Assembly (NCBI GenBank): GCA_030762175.1
Contig: CM060846.1
Span: 308,918,512 to 308,982,511, forward strand
Length of the DNA: 64,000 nucleotides
DNA from: Metallyticus violacea
Lineage: Eukaryota > Arthropoda > Insecta > Mantodea > Metallyticidae
Direction: 5' to 3'
Below the pieces are notes generated by a model that had not been told where the DNA came from, did not search any database, and saw nothing but the letters and a program-made list of their open reading frames with translations. Below are positions 49,132 to 61,677 of this stretch, one piece after another; within the stretch, counting starts at the first letter, position 1; every line of letters starts with the position of its first letter. Made by a program: the position numbers and the translations under genes.

Positions 49132-52080
49132 GGATTAGAGCACTGGATTTTCACGACTACTGCGAACTTGTGACGCCGGAGTAACATTTTCTTTCACAAC
49201 ACTCCTCGGTTTCTTCATCGTTCTTCCTCGTCAGTATTATTTATAATCACATTTTATTCACATTTATTGGTTGGTGGCCATAGGTGCATTCATGAAACTG
49301 ACAGGGTCCGCAGACCATCTCCCTTACCTTGTTATGATACATTTTTAAGTGTTCCGGAACCAAGCCTTGGGTCTAAAGAGGTTGCGAATTTTGCCCTCTA
49401 GGTGAGCCGAAGAAATTGGGTAATTGTTCTCAATTCGCTGAGTTGCTGAGTATTAGCAACGGTGCTGCCTGGATGTTAGGCAAAAGTGCCAGTGGGAAAT
49501 GTCAAGAAAGAGATGTGAACCTTTTCAGTTTCTCCTTACATTTTCTACTTCGAGGTTGACGCAGTGCTCACAGGCTGTTTCTACTCTGCTCCGTCTACAA
49601 ATAGCAAAACTCACCCCTTTTAATTAAGAACCTCGTCAAAAAATTAATTCTATTAAAGAAGCTGCACTTTACCACCATGTACTATTGAAATCAATGTAAA
49701 AATACTTAAAATTTAAAATGAAGGCTGCATTAGACTGATTGGGGTAACGAGCTTGTAATTTTGTCAAGAATTTACCATTAAATAGCAAAGCTCATGCGAT
49801 TATTCACGCTAGAAGCAACAAAACCCCCACGTAGAGTGGCGTGACGTATGCAAAGCCGTTTAAATGGTGGGTTGCCTGCGAAGGGTCGACGTTGAAAGCA
49901 AAGGGAGGACATTTGCGGTGTGTGTAAGGCGAATAATAATTCATAAATAATCTGTTGAGTCCGATTGCTTCTCCCTTTTCCTTAAATCCTGGGTAGTGAC
50001 CAAGGAATGCACCACGATATAAACGCCACGCGCACTTGGATCATAACATAAATCTTGTCCCTTCCCATTTCACCTCCACCATCTCCCCCTTCCTCAACTT
50101 CAACACATGAGCAATCTAGGAAAGCAATCAGCATCACAGAAGGTCTAGTAGAGCAAATCTTGATTGTTCTCACGGCCGGCTAACTCGCATCCCTAAGGTG
50201 TGAAGAAATTTCTCATTAGAAGAGAAAGGGAAAGACATTCGCATTTGATAATGGCGAGAACATCATTCATAGCGTTAAGAGGTTCTGGGAAGATCTAAGT
50301 GAGCACCTCTTGGGGTTTAACACTTGGGTTACAATTTAAATACGCATATTTCATTATTGGAATATTGTACAAATGTAGGAGAAAATATTCAATAATTATC
50401 GAGATAACCGTTGCTGCAGCTTGATAACCTCTTAATGTATTTCCCTTCAACTGTCTTAATAATGATTGTATCTTATTTCTTTACTTCTTTCATGTTTCTG
50501 TTCACTGCATTGCACTCTTAATTGAGAATGGAAAGCCAAGCCATCACTGTATTTAATGTAATAAAGTTTATTTTATACGAACATTCATCTAGGAAAAATT
50601 ATTACACTGTGCTGCAACACAAGCATAGTAAAATTGAGATGAAAAGAAAAATATTTTAAAGATAGTCATAAAGACTAAAAATAGCTATTTGTTCTATCAG
50701 ATTTAAACTTATATTTCAATAATGATGGCAATTGAAAGGTAATGCATTATTTAATTTTGTATACCTGAACTATAAACATCTTTATTGTTGGTCAAAACCT
50801 GAATAAAATGCTACACTTGGACTCTAGTTGCATAAAATTTAATTACGTCATCAATATGCTTGCTCAACTGAATATTTTGTTACAATAAAATTAAGAAAAC
50901 AATATATGTATTAATAAAAATAGAATCAGCATGCATTTTAATTTCAGAATACATAATTGCGGATTTAATAATAACTCTCATATACCTACTTATGAATGTG
51001 AAAGTGGAAAGTGTGGTTGATATATTTGACGAGGTACAGGAGATTCGAATTTCGATTACGGCCCGACAATTCTCTAGTTTACTCAGTCTTCCCTCTTAAC
51101 ACAATCTTTCTGGCAATATGTGTTTTTATTTTCTATTGATTCCCACCCATTCACTTCCGCTGTTGGAGAGAAACGCTATTCACCATTTGGCATGTTAGAC
51201 TCATTACTTAGACTCCATGATCTACCAGTTCTGTCGCTGATGGCCTAGAGAATGACTATCCTAAACCTTAATCTGCAATTGGAATTTTCAAATATGCTAC
51301 AATCGGCTATAGAATTTCTCGAAAGTATTAATTCCCAACACGATTGCGATGCATTTTCCCTTATTGCAAAACAAAAAATCATATGCCCATTTACATTACT
51401 AGGATACAGAGAAATTTTTTTTTTTTTTGGTACATTACCACATAATTCTATCTTCCATTGCCTAATACGACAAAAATACTTTTGACTTAAATGTTTTTCT
51501 CTCCCGAATTTGAATTCTCAAAATACAATCTACTTCTTTAACATCCCCAACACACAAACTGTACAGTTTTAATTGTCTTCACGCCAAACAATCAAAACAT
51601 TGCAGAAAACTGAAAATATAATTTTATAGCAAAATATTCCTAAAGTGAATGCAATACATCTAAGTATATAATTCGTTCTACATGCCTTCATTAACAGAAA
51701 TGTATCATCTAGTATCTCCAACAGTTCCCTTCTGCAAAAATCGTAAATATTTGTGGCATATATTCTACATTTTTCTATTTCATAAACGCAGTGACCTTGG
51801 GAAAATTAGCAATATCAACCACTTTCTTAAGCTTCAGTATGCATTTTAGTTTCCAGTGCATTAATGAAGACGCCCTGTACAGAGCAGAACATGACAAAGG
51901 AAAAGACGCGGAGTTGACGTAAGGGGCCATAGACTGCGATAAACCTATAGCTGAGTCGTGCAACGTTGCTTGAGCGAAAGAGTTTTGTAACTAAAGATCT
52001 ATAAAACTCTCTAATAACTAATTTCTTTGTAAATACTGAGCGGTTATTAAAACAACAATGGTAAGCATGGTGGAACATCG
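49132..52080. other. unassigned stretch
   Basis: Nothing recognised with confidence. GATTCGAATTTCGATTA near 51,042 resembles a weak B box, but no A box or SINE body is evident. Confidence 0.45.
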
Positions 52081-52089
52081 TACTCCCAA

Positions 52090-52346
52090 CCGCCACGGGT
52101 GGCCGAGATCGTTAAGGCGCGAGGTTTGGGATTCGAATCCCATCAGGACCGTCCTGCCATTTGAGGTTTTTTCCAGATTTTCCTCAGTGCTCATAAATTG
52201 CAAATGTCGGAGAGGTACTGTAAACTTATGCCTTCCTTAAAAAAAAATATCCTTTCCCAATTCATAATTTCATTTCATGTCTCACCAGTGTCCGCCATCT
52301 GTGGTGCCTCAGTAGTAAAAGCGGGCGTTAAACACTTATATATTCC
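52090..52346 (+). mobile_element. SINE family A copy
   Basis: A family-A SINE: A-box-like TGGCCGAGATCGTTAAGGCG, then GGATTCGAATCCC as a good B box, the body with TCCTCAGTGCTCATAAATTG, and the tail GGGCGTTAAACACT. The 9-bp direct repeat TACTCCCAA flanks it (52,081-52,089 and 52,347-52,355). Part of the region between the boxes is shorter than in the other copies. Confidence 0.9.
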
Positions 52347-52355
52347 TACTCCCAA

Positions 52356-53989
52356 AATAAAATGCCAGTTTTATGCGCTTTGAATATTTGGCTTTAACGG
52401 ATGTAGCTGCTGGAGCTACATCATATGATATGAAAACAATATCCTAAATTTGAGACCAACCGTAGAACTAAATATGTGAGAATAACTTGATATCTGACGC
52501 ATATCTTACTTTAGACAAAGCTATTTTACAAGTAAAGAAAATTTCAATGTCAGCTGTATTTTGTGACAAATTATAAATATGTAAATACATGAGCTATTTT
52601 TGTAAAGTTATTTGCATTAATATTCAGAAAGGAACATATTGTACGAAACGCTTAGAAATTTGCAGTTGTGTCAGTAGCCTTTACGCAGCTGTTATGCGAG
52701 ACATGTTATCTATCATATTATTTTCTGAACAAGCTACTTTCAGCAATCGTGCTGCATAATGCTGCTTTATTGGACAGCAGAGAGTCACTAATAGATGCAA
52801 ATTGTAAAACATAATTGAAGATGGTCATTATATATGTGATGTGGCCGTGATAAAAAAATGGGACCGCGTCCTCAATATAGCGGTGTAATTGACTTGCTTA
52901 ACAAAATACATGTTCTATTTTGAGACGTAAAATTTCATACAAGATGACATTTTTTACTTTAACAAGATATTATTCTGCTCTTATCTTTCATTGCGTAGTT
53001 GGATAAGCCGGCTAGGTCCATAACAACGACCACTGAGATCTTCCGGTTCGACGATTCAAATAAACAATTTCCTGTAAAATAGTTAAAGAGGTGTGTCTAT
53101 GGAACAGAGCATATAGCTCTAAAGGAATCACAGCATGCCACTTAATAGAGCAAACCAACTTCACATGGAAAAGCAATAAAAGTAACGGGTCATCAACAAA
53201 TTCCTCCGCACTCGGGTGATGTGCACCGCACAGGAGGAAGTTGGCACTCCCATATTTCTGATATTCTTTCCTTTGAAACCCGTTTTTAGCAGGTAATCCG
53301 TCCACCGTTTCTAAGGTTTGGACTTACAGTGTGTACTTGCCTTGGTGGTTAAGTGAACACACAACGCAACACAAGTGAACACAATACACATTCGCTCAGC
53401 TGCTGTCAGTACTGTCACTTTAATTGTCTTCCCTAGTGAGATCTCAGCTACACAAATGCTGCGGAGCGACTTCTCGGTGATCCTTTATAAGAACTTGTGC
53501 AGATTGTGTTCGCATATTGAGACAATTTTTATGTTTTGCAGACTGCTTCTTTTTGCAACTTGTTTCAATGTCACGGTATGACAACAAACTTTTTCCTTAT
53601 AGGTCTATATTTCATTGGAATTATATTATGGCTCTATTTGAACTGCATACTACCTGACGACACAATTCATAAAATAAGAAAGAATGTATTATCGCTTTCA
53701 TTTAAAATATTGAAGTGTGATATAGTTACGAATATGAATACTACCCTTTATAAATCTCTCACTCACATGAAATATCATTCATGAGTCACCCGAAGTATTC
53801 CCGATTTATGACTTCCTGAAATCTTACAGCCTGTTTAATTGTTTGTAGCTTTTAACACAGCAAAAGTCCAATGATAAGTTTATGCAGTAGGTTTTTGCTT
53901 ATTATCTAATTTTGAAAGTTATAGGAATTATGCAAAAATACAATAAATAACGAAAAGTTCCGTTAATATTAAAAATTATAGTAAAATCG
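52356..53989. other. unassigned stretch
   Basis: No recognised repeat. The minus-strand open frame of 97 codons at 53,012-53,305 has no domain I know. Confidence 0.45.
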
Positions 53990-54215
53990 ACGACGCCTGT
54001 TCCACTATACGTCTACCAGCAACCTGGGCCGGGTTCGATCCTGACGGTCCTAAATGGGATTTGTGGAGATCAAACTGCACCTGGGCAGACTTTCTCCGGG
54101 CACTCATTTCACCTTTGCTTCGCTGTTAACTGCATCATTGGGGAAAACAACGGGAAGCTACCACAATATTCTCCCGAGGACATGCTAATGTTTTACTGTG
54201 CGTGAAGCATTTTCT
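53990..54215 (+). repeat. probable tRNA-related SINE, unrecognised family
   Basis: A GC-richer block with a strong B box GGGTTCGATCCTGAC at 54,031-54,045 and a downstream body containing CACCTGGGCAGACTTTCTCC. The A-box part is poor. No second copy exists in this window and no clear target-site duplication was found, so the limits are approximate. Confidence 0.4.
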
Positions 54216-55865
54216 TTGGGCAGAACACTATCAATGAAATGAAAGTTGAGAAAACTCTTAAAAATCATGCAAGTGTCAATGTAATAAAAATACTATTTTG
54301 AACTTTATTAAATGTTTCAGAAACATCATAGAAGCAGCTTATGTCACAAACAGGTGTATTGAAACACTTAGAAGAAATATATTAATAAAACTAATGCAAA
54401 AGTATCTTCATCATCCCTGTAATCCTGCACTAAAGTGTGATAGAAACGCGCAAACTAAAGCCATTTAGAAACACCCACTTGAAGTAACAACTGGAGAGAC
54501 AAAATCACTATGATATTGGTAATAATTAGTAACACTGTTTAAAGAATATAAAGAATATTCCCTGACTGCGTATCTTTTCATGTAGTTGGAAAATATGACT
54601 TCAATACTGTATTTATTTAATCTAATTCTTATTTATAAAATAGACATTTAACGTTCAAAAACCCAGAGTTGCAGTTATATTTTGTTTAAGAAAACTTCTT
54701 CCTTTCAACATCCGTGATCTAAAGTTTAAACTACAAAACACTGCTGCGCTTAATACAGTGTTGAAAATCATTTTTATAAGTTTATCAAAAAGTTGGGGTA
54801 TTCTCATTTACGTTGGTAGTTCCGTTTTTTGTTAAGTACAGCTTGTTCAATTCAATTCTATTAAGAGGATTCTACAAAAGTGCCGCGGACTGTGAACAGT
54901 ATATACGATTTGCATTTCTAAGGTTTCCTCTGCTAAATACGAACGGCTAATACAGATCACTTCAGAAGGTTTTAGAGAACTAGAAATTGAGGTAACTTTA
55001 ACGTCGCGCGAGTTCAGTAATATGTGTTCAACAAGGCGCAGAAAAATATGTTTAAACAATGAAGAAAGCGTTTATATGTGTAACGCCAGAGAGCTATACC
55101 GAAATAATTTACTTGACACAATGAACAGGGTGCTGGTTTGTTGCTACTAGAGAAAACAAATGAGTCACAGCGCGGCAAATGAAACGCATTTACGGAATTT
55201 GCTGCGTTTCGATAGGTACATTCCATTTTTTTGTTGAAACAAACTCGCTCGCAATCTTCCCGTATAACTCAGCCAAGAACGAATAAAGAACCTTTCCAAT
55301 TCTACACGACAAAGAGAGAATTTGGAATCAATCTCAATTCACCAAGGTTATCTTTAAAATCGGAGCCTATAAATAGGAACTAAGGAGAAAATTCTTCATG
55401 CTGGTGCAGAATATATCGATAAACTCTTTCCAGTATACGTCCGGAGCATTAGAGGTATATATTTTTAATTCAATAAAATTAATAATTCTATTTAGAGGAA
55501 GCACGAAAGGTTCACATATATGCAAATTAATGTCGTACAAACTTTGCGGTGCCTTAGAAAGTGCATCTAACAAAATAGATATCGCTATTTATGGCACCTG
55601 ATTTAGAGCCCTGGTGTTTGATCAAAATGAAAGGAAGTGTTAAAAACAGCACATTTCTTAAAGTATGTATAGGGTTAGTCAAAACTCCGGAGGAGTTTTA
55701 CAATGTAAATGTGTAAATGATAATGAAGCTCTCATAATAAAGTAAGCAAAGGTGATGATATTTTTCAGTCAAATAAATGTAATATAAATTTTAATTCTTC
55801 GTTAGTGTATTGTTGCACACGCTCCATGTGCAGATGTGGGCACATGATCTTGCATAGATAACCAA
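54216..55865. other. unassigned AT-rich stretch
   Basis: No recognised gene or repeat; short motif-free open frames only. Confidence 0.5.
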
Positions 55866-56142
55866 AATAAATGCAATTCTCATCAAAAAATACAGAATCA
55901 GTGCTCTATGTAAATATTAAAACGAATCCAATCATTAGTCACTCATTAGTCACAGCTACTATGTTTTGAGCACACTGTAAAATTGTTTTACTTGCCAAAT
56001 TAAGCATTTTCATCCGCTTAATTTGGCCAATAAAACAAATTTACAGTGTGCTCAAAACATAGTAGCTGAGACTAATGATTGGATTCATTTTAATATTTAT
56101 ATAGAGCACCGAAGCTGTACTTTTATGATAATTGCATTTATT
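55866..56142. mobile_element. long foldback element, 277 bp
   Basis: Inverted arms at 55,866-56,005 and 56,016-56,142 around a 10-base loop. Outer ends are AATAAATGCAATT and its complement; the inner ends CCAAATTAAGC and GCTTAATTTGG are perfect. The middle pairs through GAGCACACTGTAAA and ACTATGTTTTGAGCACACTG. The left arm carries an extra 11-base direct duplication (CATTAGTCACT) that the right arm lacks. No target-site duplication was recognised. Confidence 0.8.
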
Positions 56143-56569
56143 AATATTTAAATTGCACACACCATGCACGGGTAGATATGTCGGTGGTTTCTTCCCTATT
56201 CTGCTGAAAAATGACGTTTAACTGTAATCATGGTCTTGGTCGCATGGAATTCCCATACATAAAGTGCCTTCCTCCTTGTTATGGCCATCATTTGTACATA
56301 ACACCATCTGGCAGTCGAGCATAAAACTATAGTCACAAACAGCAATATAATTACAAATTTGAGAACTGTTTCATTTTTGTGCACTTTGCACCATATTCAG
56401 AATGTATTGCTGTTTATTAAAAAAAATGGATATTGTTTTGACTAAACCTGGATGTTTTTAATAGATGGATTTTTTAAATTAATTACACAAATTTATAACC
56501 TCATAGCTGTTGAAACAGCTGTACAGGCAATGTCTAGCGAATGTGAAAAGGTGCAGTAAATATCCTTCA
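56143..56569. other. unassigned stretch before the transposase
   Basis: Probably holds the 5' leader of the following element, since transposase motifs start near 56,580; terminal repeats were not identified. Confidence 0.35.
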
Positions 56570-57480
56570 ACAGCTAGAGTACATGACGCCAGCAGTCTTT
56601 AGGGGGTTGAATTCAGGCGTGGAGCGTGCTCAGTGTTATTTGCGATTTCGTGAGTCGCCATCAGTTACTTCTGTTCAAAATAAATACCGGAGCAAATAAC
56701 ACAAGAAACGATCCCAAAGACCAATAAACAGTACATGGAGGGCACCAGGTCACCATAGAACTTGAAACAATCGAACAGGAGTGAGATCAACCTCGTAGCC
56801 CAATGGAGCTTGTTAAACAAATCCATCCGAGGTAGTCGAACATTTAAAAGATTCACTAAAGTTGATTTTCTTCATCATATTGTATTTAATGATGAGACTG
56901 CTTTCCATCTCGGTGGAAAGATAATCCACCATAATGTGCGAATATGAAGTTCTGAAAATCCGGAAAAGTTGGTCGAAAACACTTTCTTAGGTAAGAAATT
57001 CACCTAAAATAAATATATTTTGCTCCCGAATTTATGCTAAAGTGTATGGCTAATTTATTTTGAGAGAAACTGTAGTTGCCATGGTTACCTGGATGTGTTG
57101 GAAAAACGTGTATTTATCGTCACAATTACAAGAAGACAAGAATGTAGAGTTTACTTTTCAACAAGATAATGCGCCTCTGCATTTCCATCGCGAGTTTATC
57201 CCCTACATCAATCGTACAGTGATGTGGTGGTGGAATGATAGCTAGGCCCCTGGAATCTCCTGATCTGACGTTTTGTTTGTGCAACTACGTTAAAGACACC
57301 TATTCCCGCAAATTAAAGAACTGCTAGCTCGGATAAAAAAAAAAAAAAAAAAAAAAAAAAAGCAGTCGTAACCAATGACGTAGATATGATTCGTATGATT
57401 TAAAACCAACTCTCTTACAGATTAGATATACGCAGTGTTACAACAGGAAACTGTATTGAATATTTGCAATATTTAAACAA
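56570..57480 (+). pseudogene. mariner/IS630-type transposase pseudogene, almost complete
   Basis: The best-preserved copy of the class also seen at 6.0, 8.5 and 14 kb. In order: N-terminal AQCYLRFRESPSVTSVQNKY (helix-turn-helix part); the first catalytic Asp in FLHHIVFNDETAFHLGGK at about 56,866-56,920; HHNVRI then SSENPEKLVE; the second Asp in FTFQQDNAPLHFHREF at about 57,150; the third in PLESPDLTFCLCNYVKDT at about 57,247-57,300 (usual SPDLTPCDFFLWGYVKD); and the C-terminal YRLDIRSVTTGNCIEYL ending near 57,468. All three acids are present, but stops and frameshifts break the gene, and an A27 run lies inside the C-terminal coding part. Terminal inverted repeats were not found. Confidence 0.85.
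57335..57361 (+). repeat. A27 run inside the transposase relic
   Basis: Twenty-seven A after CTAGCTCGGAT. Transposase homology continues on the far side (VTNDVDMIR, then YRLDIRSV), so this is an expanded run within the old coding sequence, not a poly(A) tail at its end. Confidence 0.85.
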
Positions 57481-57583
57481 AACTTTAAGTATTGTTATTT
57501 TTGCCTATATGACTCATTCAATAGGAGCCATACTTTCTTTTCAGGTATTGTTAATTTTGTGTAACTAATTTAGGAATACCTTA

Positions 57584-57873
57584 CCGTCATGAGTGGCCGA
57601 GGTCGTTAAGGCGGGGATCCGTGAGTGGGAGGTCTGGGGTTTGAATCTCGCTAGGACCGTCCTTCCTGACTGAGGTTTTTTCTAGGTTTTCCTCAGTCCT
57701 CATAACTGGCAAATGCTGGGTAAGTACCCTAAACTTAGACCTGGAACGTTTCCTTTCTTAAAAAATATCCTTTCACAATATAACATTTCATCTCGTGTAT
57801 CATCAGTGTCCACCGCCTGTGGTGCCTCTGTAGTAAAAACAAGCAATAACACTACTCAAAAAAAAAAAAAAGC
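57584..57873 (+). mobile_element. SINE family A, full-length copy
   Basis: A family-A SINE: A-box-like GAGTGGCCGAGGTCGTTAAG, B-box-like GGTTTGAATCTCG, the body with TCCTCATAACTGGCAAATGC and GTGGTGCCTCTGTAG, ending in a run of about 14 A. The 9-bp direct repeat AATACCTTA flanks it (57,575-57,583 and 57,874-57,882). It sits just downstream of the transposase relic. Confidence 0.9.
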
Positions 57874-57981
57874 AATACCTTATATGCAAAAAGGAAGTAT
57901 ATGAAATGTCAAAAGTGCTGAACGCAATTGTAATGATGTAAAAAAACCCACAAGAAGTAGATTTATCATTATTGCTATAGG

Positions 57982-58220
57982 GTTCGAACCCGGCCAGGAT
58001 CGATGGCTTTTTTCGGGCGTAAAAATCCTAAGTATGGCTTCCTTCGTAAGGGAAGTAAAGCCGTGGGTCCCGTGTCGTACATTTGCGGCACGAAAAGAAC
58101 CTCAAGCCTGAAAGAGAGGCCTCTGAGCAAAATTTGTCGGCCGTTTCACGCCCCGAGTTGAATGGGATGCTGGTGACCCGAGCTGTTAAAGAATGTCCAT
58201 AAATAAATCAATAAAAAAAA
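57982..58220 (+). mobile_element. SINE family B, 5'-truncated copy starting at the B box
   Basis: Begins exactly at GTTCGAACCCGGCCAGGATC, so the A-box half of the tRNA head is missing, and continues to the usual 3' end and an A-rich tail. A perfect 12-bp target-site duplication TATTGCTATAGG flanks it (57,970-57,981 and 58,221-58,232), so the truncation happened at insertion. Confidence 0.92.
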
Positions 58221-58232
58221 TATTGCTATAGG

Positions 58233-59717
58233 TGCACGAGAATATGCCAATTGTGTTTTAAAGCGCAATAGGCAAAATACCACTTGAGCAGGAAACAGTA
58301 GTAATTGTGAGAAAAATGCCTGGTAGATACATTTGTATAAGCTGCTTATATCGGTGGAGGGACTAAGCTTTTCAAATCAGCAATTGCACGTGAGAAAAGA
58401 AATATTTGGAGTAAGAGCTGGACGTTTTCAACAACAGGCTTTGTTTACTTCACACACATGGCTAGTGCTTCCCACAAACACGCACAAAGCAGCATGGTCC
58501 CATACGTCAACATATGCATAAAGCCACAGAACAAAACGTAAAACTTCCTGAAAGCAACACATCTTCTTTGAATATTTTTCAAAGATTGAAAGGAAAGGCA
58601 AGTCGGAGGCGCAGCACAGTGTCGTCGAGGGGATGGGGCATAGTAAAGAGAGGGAAGGGAGGAAGCAGGAAGCAATAGCTACCGGCCATATTCCGCACAG
58701 TAGGGTTCCGGGGGCAGGATACCCTAGTACGTTTGGATATATTGATTTTCGATCATCTACCAAACGGGTTCTATTTTCCTGTCTCCACCTTCTAACCATA
58801 GTATTCTGGACACTAATGTCACTAATGTTTTTACCTCACTTCTTTCTCGTATTATGGTACTCGCTTTAACACAAGAAATTCTAATTTCATTTACGTCATC
58901 TCAAAAGTCTGGGATCACTTCAGCAATCCATTTCTTTGCTGCTCCCCTATCTTGCATTAAAATCTACTAAATAATGAGTTCTTATTAACTTCATGTTTCA
59001 TACTTTATAAAAAATAAGAAAATGAACAAACGTTTTACAATTAGAGAATAAATTAGCTCAATTTTCATACATGAGAGAGTACTAGTGTCTCATTACTTAT
59101 CCCGCAAATACATTGTTAGAAGAAAAGACAGTTAACTGCTTAACATCTACTTAACAAATGGAAAAACTTTTTTCCTTTACACCAAGACTAATATTTCCGT
59201 ATTAAATCAAAGGATTTGATATCACACACTCTATACTTGGCGGAGACCTAATTATTACAAGATTATAAGGATACTGCATACAATTAAAAAAAAAATTAAT
59301 GAAAAATGAAAATGTGTGCATAGCAAAACATGTGGCAATAGATGAAAATGATCAAGAGTTAGTATTTCCTTACTAAGGGTGGAAGAAAGATGAAGAAATT
59401 AAAGGGATAATAAAAATTGGATGAATTGGGATATTCATCGACATCCTATGGGATATCCAAAACAAGCTAATCCGCATATATTTGGAAAAAGAATTTCTCT
59501 ACCCTACTCTGATGGCAAACCTTAGCCTAACACGCGATTTGTGTGAAAAATTCAAGTTTAATGTTAATTAACCCCAAATATTGTGGTTAATTGTGAAGCC
59601 TGGCAACAAATACTCGGAAGTTTTTAATCCACTCTTAGGGATAAAATCTATGAAACCAGAAAACCTTAGAGATCTCTAGGTATTATAAATCAGATGGGGG
59701 AGATTTGTGTCTATGGT
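58233..59717. other. unassigned stretch
   Basis: The region 58,560-58,740 is GC-richer with overlapping open frames on both strands but no recognised motif. The remainder is AT-rich and unassigned. Confidence 0.45.
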
Positions 59718-59815
59718 TGGGTGGGGCACGGTAGATCAGATGATAAGGGCATCGGCACAGTAAACTGAATATTTGTGATTCGAGTTCCGATCACGATGAT
59801 CGAGATAGCACTGCG
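59718..59815 (+). repeat. tRNA-like SINE head, unrecognised family
   Basis: A-box-like GGTAGATCAGATGATAAGG at 59,730 and B-box-like GATTCGAGTTCCGATC at 59,777 are spaced as in a tRNA gene. Stems are decayed, so this is a relic rather than a working tRNA gene. A body could not be defined. Confidence 0.45.
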
Positions 59816-59854
59816 TGCGAGAAAAAATCACATTTTTCACAAACCATATAATGC

Positions 59855-60120
59855 ACAATATTATAATACATGGGACTGAAACTTGGGCGATAAAATCTAA
59901 AAGTTTTGCTAGAATCTCTAAAAGGAATAAAATTTAAAATAATAGACTGCACATATGAAAGCAGCTATAATGGTATGAAGATATGAAAAAGATGTCAAAT
60001 GAGCGGTGCCACAGAAAGTTCTGTCGAGACCAGTTGGAGGAAGAAAAAGGGACAGATCAGTACGAATTTGGAAAGGAATATGAACGGAGGAGGAGAGTTA
60101 GAATTTATATATTTCTCCGA
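59855..60120 (+). pseudogene. LINE ORF2 C-terminal remnant
   Basis: IIIHGTETWAIKSKSFARIS near 59,859 matches the LLYGSETWxxxKKxxxRI block after the RT domain, and WYEDMKKMSNERCHRKF near 59,970 matches the C-terminal WYGHVxRMxxxRxPRK block. The intervening 50-60 bases no longer read in frame. The RT domain itself is not present. Strand is plus, opposite to the LINE remains at 26 and 46 kb. Confidence 0.65.
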
Positions 60121-60319
60121 GTAAGCGTATTAGAAACTACTCTTGACGCTGGTCAGTCCCATTCTTATGATATCGTCATTAAGATTACAACGCAACCTTT
60201 CAGTGGGACATTTGTCTTACATCCAAAAGTAAATAGTTCCTTTTTATTAGTAAGAAATGCCTAAGCTTTTCATTTGTGCCCGATGCTGCTTAAACCACAA
60301 GGTGGAACACACTTCATGT

Positions 60320-60630
60320 TTCAGAGCAAGAAAATTTTATTCCTTAAGACATTAGAATACAATATGATGAGATACACCATATACCACCCAGTCTCTGCAA
60401 ACACTATTCTGAACGTTATTCTTTCCCTGTTGATAGAAACTGCTCCTTGTTCAAGGAGTAATTGCAGGACCACCCTATGTACCTGTTCACTGTTGGCAAA
60501 TCTTTGACCACGCAAATGTTCTTTCAGAGGCATTGTTCAAATTGCTGGCACTAATTCATAATGACTATATGCGACAGTGCATTTAACCCTTACACTACCT
60601 AAATTTCATGACAAATTCAGAAGTTTTGAC
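60320..60630 (-). pseudogene. mariner-type transposase, C-terminal remnant, minus strand
   Basis: The minus strand reads YELVPAI, a stop, then MPLKEHLRGQRFANSEQVH. This matches the block around the third catalytic Asp and after it in mariner (usual SPDLAPSDYHLFGPLKxHLRGxRFxxDExV); the Asp position reads Glu here. Farther down the match fades. It is a different copy from 33.4-34.4 kb. Confidence 0.55.
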
Positions 60631-60735
60631 CAGTAAAATTGAACTTCGATCGGAGTACTTTTCCAGTTGATGCATCATTTTGCACTTGTGCTACTTCCCA
60701 CTGGTTATCGCTACTACAACGAAGAGACTCTATAA

Positions 60736-61646
60736 CAATGGTTCTCAATTTTTTCAACTCGTGAACGCCATTCATAAAGATCAGAGCTGAGCGAACCCCT
60801 TATTAATATACAAACTTATTAACTACCTTACATTATGATAAAGTTGCCGTATTTACGATATATAAATATATCCTAGCATTCTGTCCTAAAATAGCGTAAT
60901 AGCGCTTAAACTATTGGAATCACTTAATTTAAAGAAATTAAACATTTATTTTTACATTTAAAACATATATTTATATCTTTAACGTTTACATACTCCGTCT
61001 CGGGGATTTCTAGAGCAAGAGAACGGAAACAAGTTCACTGCGCAGGTAGTCACGTGAGACGGCTAGATCAATGAACCCATGGTAAGTAGGGGGATCACAC
61101 GAAGCAAGCAACTCTTCTATCATTTCTGTCAACTGCTGTCTATACGTTACACCATAAAGCTGACTCAGAAGAGCGCCGTATAATATTGAGGGTATATGAA
61201 CATTTATTTGTATTTGGTAGTAAAACAATAAGAACATGCGAGACACTGCTCTTAATGGATTTGGAAAATTTACCATATACCGAATGGGGATGGAAACAAA
61301 ACATTTAGAGCGATTGAAGGCCTCTCTTAGAAATGCAGGGCAATAAACACATTACTGTGCTTTGCCATTTGCAGACTTCAATTAATTTTTAATTTGAGGC
61401 ATTTAGAGTTCTTTAGAGTAAAAATTCTGAGGGCCCAGGTTGGAACAATTATGTGCTTTATGTCATTTAATAATACGAGAAAGGTGTAACCGTCAGTGCG
61501 AACGTCCTTCCTTTGTCAGTGTTTTTAAACCACGACACTTTCGTGGCACCGCGCACTTGGCTCTTTCTCCTTCAGCACAGCTTTGCTACATACTCCGGAT
61601 AACACAATTAATACAAACCAGGCAGTTTTTCATATTATTGGCATGT

Positions 61647-61677
<31 letters not shown>

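Noticed and set aside
51030..51060. B-box-like GATTCGAATTTCGATTA
   Set aside because: No convincing A box, body or second copy; insufficient for a SINE call.
58428..58869. Overlapping open frames on both strands
   Set aside because: They follow from a GC-richer patch with few stop codons; no domain recognised.
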